From Rhineura floridana (Eukaryota; Chordata; Lepidosauria; Squamata; Rhineuridae): a stretch of 64,000 bases of DNA. Each line of letters starts with the position of its first letter. Within the stretch, counting starts at the first letter, position 1. The stretch lies in NCBI RefSeq assembly GCF_030035675.1, contig NC_084497.1, positions 29,834,437-29,898,436 on the forward strand, in the 5' to 3' direction. Of the stretch, positions 13,501 through 23,200 are shown one piece after another. The notes under the pieces were generated by a model. It did no database searches, was not told the origin of the DNA, and worked only from the letters and a program-made list of their open reading frames with translations. The position numbers and the translations under genes were made by a program.

Positions 13501-16500
13501 CTGTTTTCCCACTTGCCTTGCCTTCCTTTTACCTTTCCCTCCATCTCTCTCTCTCTCTCTCTCTCTGCCTTCCCTTCCCCACCTGTCCAGCTCTCATGCT
13601 TTACTCAGGTAAGTCGCATCTGTGCTGGGCTGCTGCTTCTTTCCCCAGCCAGTCCTAGGCGCCTCTCCTAACCCCTCCAGCAACAGAGCCTTGTGTGTGT
13701 TTGTGTGTTGTGAGACGTGTGCCCGCCACATGCAGCTCTTTGGCAAACTAACCAGTTTATTGGGAAGTTGCCGTGTGTTCAGCCAGGGCGCAAGAGCCTC
13801 CCCGTTCACCCACCCCACCATCCGCCTAACTCCTTACTAGCCGGGCTGCATCTTTGGGGCCATGCCTAACCCTCCACTCAGTCAGCTTCCTGTCCAAGGG
13901 GTGGCACGTCCACCTTCCCAGGAAGTGGCGTTGTGTTTCATCCCAGGAACAAGAAGCGCGGGTGGATCCTGGGATCCTTTCATTGCACTGTGGGGCCAGA
14001 CCCGCCTAGCTGTAGGTTTGGGCAGCAAACGCAGTGTGGCACTGACACGTCTTTGGACTCTCTAAGAGTCATGTTCTGGTGAGGCAGCAGGCGCTAGTTT
14101 CTGTGGCTCACACATTAATAAGCCACCCATGTGGGTCCTAAAAACGGGCAGAGTGATCCTCCGCTCTCAGTTCTGAGCCTTGCATGGAGTTGGGACCTCA
14201 GCCAGGTCCTCTTCCCCAGGATGTGAAACGGTAGCTCAGCTGCACAATTCCCGATGCTGCGGTTATGGGTTGAGCAGCCCACACGTAGCAGTGGCCACTC
14301 ACGTCTCCCTGCTCTGTGCCTTTGGCAGGGATGCTGGTGTACAATGGCCAGAAGAAGAATACAGGCACCGACTTCGTGTCCTTTGGACTGGTGGGGGGCC
14401 GGCCGGAGCTCAGGTGAGATGCTGTGACATGGAAGGGGGCGTGCCAAAGGGTGTGCACCAGGAAGCACCTGATAGCTTGGCCTAAGCAGCCCCTCTTGTG
14501 GCTCCTGGGGGCTGTCCGGCCAGTAGATAGATGCTGGCCTTTGAAGAGTCTCTTCCTCGCTGTCCCTCTGTGCCCGCTGGCACAGAGATGACCTCGGAGA
14601 GCCTTTGGATGCATGGGATGCAAAACTGCAGTTTGCCAACTGCAGGATGAAGCTCTGTGGCTCACGTTGCCTTGTCTATTTAAGCGCCCCCTTTTTTATG
14701 TGAGGCATTAATTTTAGAGCCTATTTATCATTTCCTGCCCATGAACCCAATTATGTATGAGGGCCTCTGACGCTGATGCGGTGAGTGTGTAGCTGCAACT
14801 TGGGCAAGGAGTTTTGTGAAGCGATGTGCCCGATGCTCACAGGGTGAGAGGGAGCGGCCATCGTGGCGCCGTTGCCCTTCTGAGCTATCTGGAATTACAG
14901 GTTCGACGCCGGGTCTGGCATGGCCACCATCCGCCACCCTTCGCTCATCAAGCTCGGCGAGTTCCATACCATCCGGCTGTACCGCAACCTCACGCAGGGC
15001 TCCCTTGTTTTGGACAATCACACCCCTGTGAACGGTACATCCCAGGTGAGTGGTGGGCTCAAAGGGAAGGGGGAAGGGGATCTGCTCCCCCAGGGACCAC
15101 CTGCAGGAAATCTCCATCGTGCAGCTGGTGAAAGTGGCAAAGGCTCCACAGTCCTCAGCAGAGCTGGGACAAATATGGAGGCTTCGATGGGCTCTTAGGC
15201 ACTGTTGGGTTGTCAACTGAAGTGTGTCCTCAGCACTCCCACTCCAAGGGGTGGTCTTCAGCCACAGTGGCCCGAGTCTCCTATGGCCCCTCCTGCAAGG
15301 ACTGTTGCTGAGTGGCAGAGCATCTGCTTTGCATGCAGAATGTCCCAGGTTCAATCCCCAGCAGCATCTCCAGATGGGGCTGAGAAAAACTCTTGCCTAA
15401 AACCCTGAAGAGCCACTGTCAGTCAGTGCAGACTGTACTGAGCTTGATGGACAGACTGGTCCAACTCTATATCTGGCAGCTCTCTATGACTCTATCACGG
15501 GCACTGAGCTAAGAGGGAGGCCCCAGCTTGCACAAAACACAGCTGATAAAGAGCATCAGAAGAGCCCTGCTGGGTCAGAGTCCAGCATCCCATTTCCCAC
15601 AGTGACCAATCAGATGCCTTTGGGGAGCCTTCAAGCAGGGTGTGAATGCAACCACTGCCTCCCACGGTTCCTCCCCAGCATCCGGTGTTCTCAGGTAGAC
15701 TGCCTCCAAGCATGGAGGTTTGGTTAAGGCAGAGTTTGTGGGGCCCTCCGGATGTTGTTGGACTCCTGTTCCCATCAGGCCCAGCCAGTGAGCCCCAATG
15801 GACAGGGGCAATGGGAGTCCCAACAACATCTGGAGTGCCACAGGTTCCCTGCTCCTGCATTAAGCTGTCAGTTGTTCATATTCTCCATTGAATGTCTGAT
15901 ACTCAGAACACGAGACTTCTGCTAGGCCAGACCAAAGGCCCTTGCAGTCTACCATCCTGTTCTCGAAAGTGGCTAGCCAGATGCCTCTTGGAAAGCCCAC
16001 AAGCAAGACATGTTGTTCTCTCCCCCCCCCTCCGGTGTCTGGTATACTGCCTCTAGACTTGGAAGTTCCATTTACCTCTAATAACTAATAGACCTCTCCT
16101 CCTCCAGGAGTTTGTCTAACTCCCATTTAAGGCCATCTAAGCCACATGCTGTGGCAGTGAGTTCCATAGATTAATTTTGTTATGTATTGTGAGTGTGACA
16201 GTGAGCGGGCCAAAATGGTGAAGCCCCCACCCCTGCAAACTAGAGTTGCCTGTGGGCACCCATCCCTGCAAGTTTTACATTTGCTGTTCCATGTCTCTCC
16301 AGGGCAAATTCCAAGGTCTGGACCTCAACGAGGGGCTGTACCTGGGCGGGTATCCCAACTATGCAGCTGTTGCAAAAACAGGCCTCAGCAGTGGCTTCAT
16401 TGGTGAGAGTTACAGGATGGCCAGTGTGGTGCCACGTGGCTGGCTGCAGGGGGTGGGGTGGGGTGGGCATCCTAAAGAAAGCTGCTCCACCCATCCCAAA

Positions 16501-19500
16501 TTGCCAGCACTTTTGAGGAGTGGCTGGCCTTCCCCTTCACCAGGAAAAAATGTGCATTAGTTTTTTCCAGAACTTGTTACTCTAAGTAACAGATAGAGGC
16601 AGTGTTATAAAGGGCACTCTCTGAACCACTGAGGGGGGCATTATGTTCCTGGCATTGTTACCCCTCGAAAGAGTTCAAGGTGACGTGCATGGTTTCCCAT
16701 CCGCCCCGATTTCATCCAAAGAACATCCCTGCAAGGTAGGTTAGGTGGAGAGTGACTAGCCCAAGGCCTCGCCCAATGAGCTTCATAGCCAAGGGGGATG
16801 TACACCCCTGGGCCTTCCCAGTGCCACCCTGACACACTGACCACAGCACCACTATTGGCTCTGCCATTTGCACATGTGGGGGTATGTGCTCCAGGTATGC
16901 AGCTGCCTCACAGAGACCTCACCACTGCTTCATGGGTACCTCTTCCTCTTTTCACCCCCCAGTTAATTCCTCCCTGTTGCTCCCGACACAGCCGACCCCG
17001 TTAATCTCTCCCACAACTTCCCCTCTCATTGCTCTTTCCCCCCACCCTTCAGGATGCGTCCGGCAGCTGATCATTCAAGGAAAGGAGGTGATCTTCAAAG
17101 ATCTTGACCTGCAAGCTCACGGCGTCTCAAACTGCCCCACGTGCCAGGACCGGCCGTGCCAGGTAGCTCCCTGTAGGTGTGGCATCAAAGCTCCATAGAG
17201 GGAAGCCGAAATAGTACCCACAGCCTTGTTCATCACTGCTTTTCCTGTAGGAAGTCCCCTTAGCGGAGGCCCTGGTTGCACGTAGGGCAATTGGGGCAAC
17301 TGGCCTTAACGGCACTTGCCTTCCCTTCTCTTCTCCCTCCTTGCCAGAACGGAGGTGTCTGCAGGGACTCGGAGAGTAGCAGCTACGTGTGTGAGTGCCC
17401 GCAGGGATTTGCCGGGAGCAACTGTGAACACCCCCAGGCCTTGCGCTGTCACCCAGGTAAGGCACTGTCGCCTCCCTCCCATTTCTTGGCATTTGCAGGG
17501 TGCTGCTTTTTCTGTTCTGCCTCAAGTGTGGTGCGTCACGGAGCAGGGATCAGAGAGTGCATCACTCTGGTTCAGAGTAGCTGGGGCTAGGCGCTGTGCC
17601 CTGCTGAGCCACCAGAGAAGGGAGCGTCTGGAAAACTGCAAAACTAACAGTCATTCCCAGAGTTGGGCCAAGATGCTTCTGATTGGCAGGAGGGCATGTG
17701 AGACTGGTTTGAAGTATACAAGCCGTAGGGCCTCCAGCTCAGTGGCGGACTGCGTGCTCTGAATGTAGAATGAATCCCTGGCATCTCCAGTTTAAAATTA
17801 AGCAAAAGTAAAAAAAAAGGCCTCTCTCTGCCCAGGAGACCTGCTGCCAGTCAAATAGAGGCTATGCTGGGCTAGAGGTACACTGAGCTAGCAAAAAGCT
17901 GTAGCTCCGGGGTAGAGTGTCTTGCTTTGCATGCAGAAGGTCTCTGGTTCAGTCCCTGGCAGCATCTCCAGGTGGGGCTGGGAGAGACTTCCTGTCTGAA
18001 ACCCTGGAGAGCCCCTGCCAGTCAGTGTGGACAATACTGAGCTACATGGGCCAGTAGGCCTGACTCAGTATGAGGCAGCTTCCTGCCTTCTTGTGACCAT
18101 CCTGCTTTTCCACAGCAGTCTGAGCTTGACTTCTCCCTCAGAAGGGAGAGTGCCACTGCTGCCGCACTCAGGTCCTGCTTGGGGGCTTCCCACTGGGGCA
18201 TCTGGTTGGTCTCTCTGAGAACAGGATGCTGGACTAAGGCCCCTTCGGCCTGAGCCAGCAGCCAGGCTCTTCTGATGTTCTAAAGGTTGGTCCCATGGAT
18301 TTGCGCCAGGCCCCTTTCCGGCACAATTTACAAAGGGGGGGGAGGGAGCCCTGACACACAGCCCTGTGCCACGCAGAGCCTTGCCAGCTAACTCTTACTG
18401 TCCTCACAGAGGCCTGTGGTCCGGATGCCACCTGTATTAACAGACCCACTGGGCAAGGCTATACTTGCCGCTGCCTCCTGGGGAAATACGGAGAGAAGTG
18501 TATGGAAGGTGAGTACGGGGGGCACGCCGGCCCAATGGGCAAGGCAATGCTGCAAGTCCCAGCTCACCCCCCACCCCCACCTCTTTGTTGCAGGCGTCAC
18601 CGTGACCACACCCTACTTTCACGGGGGCGATGCCTTCATTTCTTACCCACCCATCACCAACATCCACTACGAGCTGCGTGTGGACATTGAAATCAAGCCA
18701 CTGTCCCCTGATGGCCTCATCCTCTTCAGTGGGGGCGACGGTTCCCCCGTGGCAGACTTTGTCTCACTCAACATGGTCCACGGGCACTTGGAGTTCCGCT
18801 ATGAGCTGGGATCAGGTAAGGGATCTGCTCTCCATCACGGACGAGCACCCCCACGTACACACACAATTCATGGAGGAGGAAAAGGCTATCAGTGGCTACT
18901 AGCCATGCTGGCTATGGAGAACCTCCTGTGTCGGGAGGCGGTATGCCTTTGAATGCCAGCTGCCAGGTATTGCAAGTGGGGCAAGAGGTGAAGTTGCACT
19001 ATCCTGCTTGCGGGCCTCCCACTGGGGCACCTGGTTGGCTACTGTGACCAGAGCGGGCTGGGCTAGATGGACCTTCCTTACACGTTCTTAACATGGTAAC
19101 TCTGGAGACATTTCAAATAGCTCATGGCATACAATTGCCACAGGCAGACTTTTCCCCGCCTCAACCCATCCCTCTTTTAGGCACAGCCATCCTTCAGAGC
19201 ACAAAGCCCCTAGAGCTGGAACAGTGGCACAAAATCACAGCAGAGCGCCTGAACAAAGACGGCACTTTGCAGGTGAACGATGAGCGGCCCATCAAGAGGT
19301 CCTCGCCTGGGAAAAGCCAGGGTCTAAATCTCCGCACTTCCATGTACCTGGGTGGTGTGGACGACATCATCAAACTGCCAGCAGCTGTCAACATCTCTAG
19401 TCACTTCTACGGATGCATCGGGGAGGTGAGCCACATGGTGCAATGGCAAGGGGAGAAGAGCTGCTGGTGGATCACAGCAGGGAGACGCTGGGGGCTGTGG

Positions 19501-20223
19501 ACTCTTGAGTTCAAAAGAATTAGGCTTGGGCCTCCTGTCTCTGGGAACGGAGCAGGGCTGGGGATCAAAAGGCCCAGGGCTGAGATTTCCCTGAGCTCCC
19601 CCTCTCCTCTGGGGGGGACAGTCGGCATTCCCCTCCTTGGAACACAAAGGGGGTTGGCTGCTGGGGCGAGTGCCAGGTCCCCCAAAACGAGATGCGACTG
19701 GGAGGCCGTTTGCATCCTCTCCCTCCAGGTTTCAATCAATGGGAAGAAGGTGGACATTTCATACAGCTTCCTGGAGAGCCGCGGCATCTCGCAGTGTTTT
19801 GACAGCTCCCCTTGTGACCGCAGGCCCTGCCAGCATGGCGGCAAGTGCCTGCTGACTGGCGAGTATGAATTCCAGTGCTTGTGTCTGGACGGCTACAAAG
19901 GTGAGAGTGCCACAGGTGAAGCAGGGGTCGTGGGGACTCATCATGGCCAACAGAAATCCCAGTGGCTTTTATTCCTCCCGTTTTGGAGCTTTTCGCACTT
20001 ACATCTGCGTGGCCGGCACCCCTTTATTTATTTGTTTATTTATTACATTTATATACCGCCCCATAGCTGAAGCTCTCTGGGCGGTTTACAGCAATTAAAA
20101 ACAATAAAAACAAATATACAAATTGCTTCACCCCTGCCCAGATCTCCCTTTCCATGCCTCTTCTCTCCGCTGTGGCTTGTAGTGCCTACCCCCTGCATGT
20201 TCACGGCAGTGTATTTCTGTCAA

Positions 20224-20265
<42 letters not shown>

Positions 20266-23200
20266 GGGGAGCATTGCGAGGTGTCTGAAGTCCACTGCCA
20301 GCTCCAGCATCCCTGCCTCAATGGGGGCACGTGTAAAGACACAGCATGCATGTGCCCCCCGGGCTTCCTGGGATTATACTGCGAACATGGTAAGTCCCAA
20401 GGATTATGGCTGCCCAGAACATGGACTGGTAGCCCCATAGGGCAGTCTCCCCTAAGTTGGGCATGTGCAGAAGGGCCTCTCTCTGCCCCACTGTTGGGCA
20501 GAATCATCCTGCCCCCGCCAAACCTGTTTTCAGGAACAGAGTGGTCTCCTATGGGGTGCAGTACATAAAGCAAGTGCCCGTTTCTTTGCTACACAGATGC
20601 ATCACAGCACCAGTCGAGTGCCGAGTGGACTCACGAGGGCAGCGGGGGAAATGGTACGTCTGTCTACCTCTTGTCTCCATCTGCATCCTGTTCTGGGGTG
20701 GAGATGCTGCCTTGCAACCCTACACTTCTAGTGGAGGGCAGAGAAGGCATCTCTGTGAGTAGGGCCTGCTTGGATCGCAATGTTATCTGGCACCCCTCTC
20801 TTAGGGCAGAGCTGCATTGATATCCAAAACCATTTGCTAACCCACCCACCCTGAAACCAGTGCAGCTTCTCCAAGCCACTAGTCCCCCTATCTCCCAGTG
20901 GGGGGTGGTCCATTGGGGCAAATGGGTCACTGCCCCATCAGCCTCACTGTGCCCTCACCCAGTCCCCTCCTGCCTGCCTTCTTGTTTACAACCAGCCCGG
21001 AGGGCGGCAGCATGGCCTGTCAGCTTCCTCTTCCTTAGGCTCAGTGTTACCCTTGCAGAACTCAGCAGGGAGGAGGAGGAGGAGGAGGAAGCTCTGCCTG
21101 CCATTGGCTTTGGCTGTGCCTACCGTTTGGACTCCCAGCATTCCTCCCCTTCACTCCCAGTGGGCACCAGCCACCACTCCCTCAGGCTGTGGCCACAAGA
21201 GTAGGGTGCTGACGTCACAGCAGTAGGTGCCAAGACACCAACGTAGACCAATTCTTTTTTCCCCCATGTACCAGATGCCCCTGGCCAGTACGGCGCCTAC
21301 TTCCACGATGGTGGCTATGTGGCCCTTCCACACCACGGTTTCCCCAGGAGGTGAGAGTTGCCACCGATGCCATGCCTGTTGGCACTCCCCACACACTGTG
21401 CCCATGCTGAGTGGCACTAGCAGCGCTAGGCAAGCTGCCAATTGCCAGTTCCTCTGGAGGACGGGGCCAACGCAACAGGAGTTTAAGGGAGGGGGGGCTG
21501 CAAGGCCGCTGCACTGTGTGAACCTAAAGACAAGTGGAACTTCTCCAGCTGTGAGCCTGTGAATGTGTGGTAGTTATGCTGTAAGTGCTTCATGCTGAAA
21601 GAGCCTGCTTCCTCCTTCCCCTTTGGCACACAATGGGGGTATGCAGGGAGAGTCCCACCCCTTGGTCTTTTGTTGTTGCAGCTCCCCTGATGCACCGGAG
21701 ACCATTGAGCTGGAAGTGCGCACCAACTCCCAAAGTGGGCTTCTCCTCTGGCAGGGCGTGGTGAGTGAATGAAGCAGCCCGAGCTACCCTTGAAGCATGA
21801 AGCGCAGCCAGAGGAGTCATAGGAAGCTACCTTAGGCTGAGCCAGGCCATTGGTCCATCTAGCTCAGTATTGTCCACTACACAGGGGGCAGTGGCTCTCC
21901 AGGGCTTCAGGCAAAACTGAGCAGGGGAATAAAAATGCCAGCAGTCTTGAAAGTGTTTCTGAGGTCTCTTTGCTGTAGTGCCACCGAATTAAAAAAGAAA
22001 AAAGTGGAACTGTTTGTGCCAAGTCTCACGAGCAGTGCCATCTGGATCTCTTGGCACTGTGACGGTCAGCAGGATTTAAGGGGGTGCTCTTCAGCTGCTG
22101 CAGGCACAGCCGCGGCTTGTTCTGCAACGTGGCAGAGGGGGGTTCAGTCTGCAGAGCTGGGAAGGAGGGTGACTGTATAACAGCCAGGTGAAAAGGTGCA
22201 GCAGGCTCAGTCTGTTGCATGACCGCATGTGGGTTGCTCCAGAACTCTGCAGAAGGGCGGGGTCCCTGCTGTTCCCTGTGCATACCTTCAAATGATGCAT
22301 GTTTGAGGCTGCTTTCGCCCAGCACCAGAGGACTCGGCATGTCTTGCACACGCCTGTTGCACAACCATTGCTGAGGCCGATTTCCCCATCTCCAGGCAGC
22401 TTGTGCCCTTGCTGCTACGCATGATGCTTTGCGCCTCACTTGCGTGCCTTGTGCTTCTCTCTCTCTCTTTTCTCAGGCAACCAGGGAGGCAGGCCTTGAG
22501 CAGCATGTTGCTAAAGAGGTATTTACTGACTTGACTTGATTTTGTGGTACTGTGAAGAAAATGCTAAAATGCATGAGAGGGAGCAGAGGGAATGGAGCAT
22601 GGGGGACTGGCTAACCCAAGTACAAGTCTGTGTGAGTGTCTGGAAGAGCTCACTGCTGCGCTGCTAGAGGGGCCTCAAGAAGCTCCAAGTAAGGCTCCAG
22701 CATTGCTCAGATTGTCTCGCCAACCAGCAGACAGGTGAGTGATAGAAAAGCCAATCAGAAGATGAGCCATCTGTTCCAAAGCCTTCAGACCAGGCTCTCT
22801 GCTAACCTTTCTGATCGGACAAGTATCCATGGGCTCCAGGGATGCCTCTCTCTCCCTATGGGAGGATCCACCAATGTCATGGTGACACCACCTCCTAAGG
22901 AATGGAGCAGGCAGAACAGACAATGTTTTGGTCTTTGTCACAGGAGGAAGGAGAAAGCGGGAAAGCAAAGGACTTCCTCAGCCTTGGTCTGAAGGATGGG
23001 CACCTGGTGTTCAGGTGAGACTGCATTAGACCCGAATGAATTGGCCACAGCGCATTGGGGCCGTGGAGCAGCTGGTCCTCTGATACTGACCATGTGTCTT
23101 CTGCAGTTACCAGCTAGGAAGTGGGGAGGCGAACATCCTGTCTGAGGACCCAGTCGATGATGGCGAGTGGCACAGAGTGACAGCTATCCGGTGAGGGCAG

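Noticed and set aside
14728-15354. 208-codon minus-strand open frame
   Set aside because: It is the shadow of HSPG2 exon 14901-15045 and flanking intron; no domain, no partner exons.
15298-18092. tRNA genes suggested by A and B boxes
   Set aside because: The boxes sit in SINE heads; no intact cloverleaf or acceptor stem was seen.
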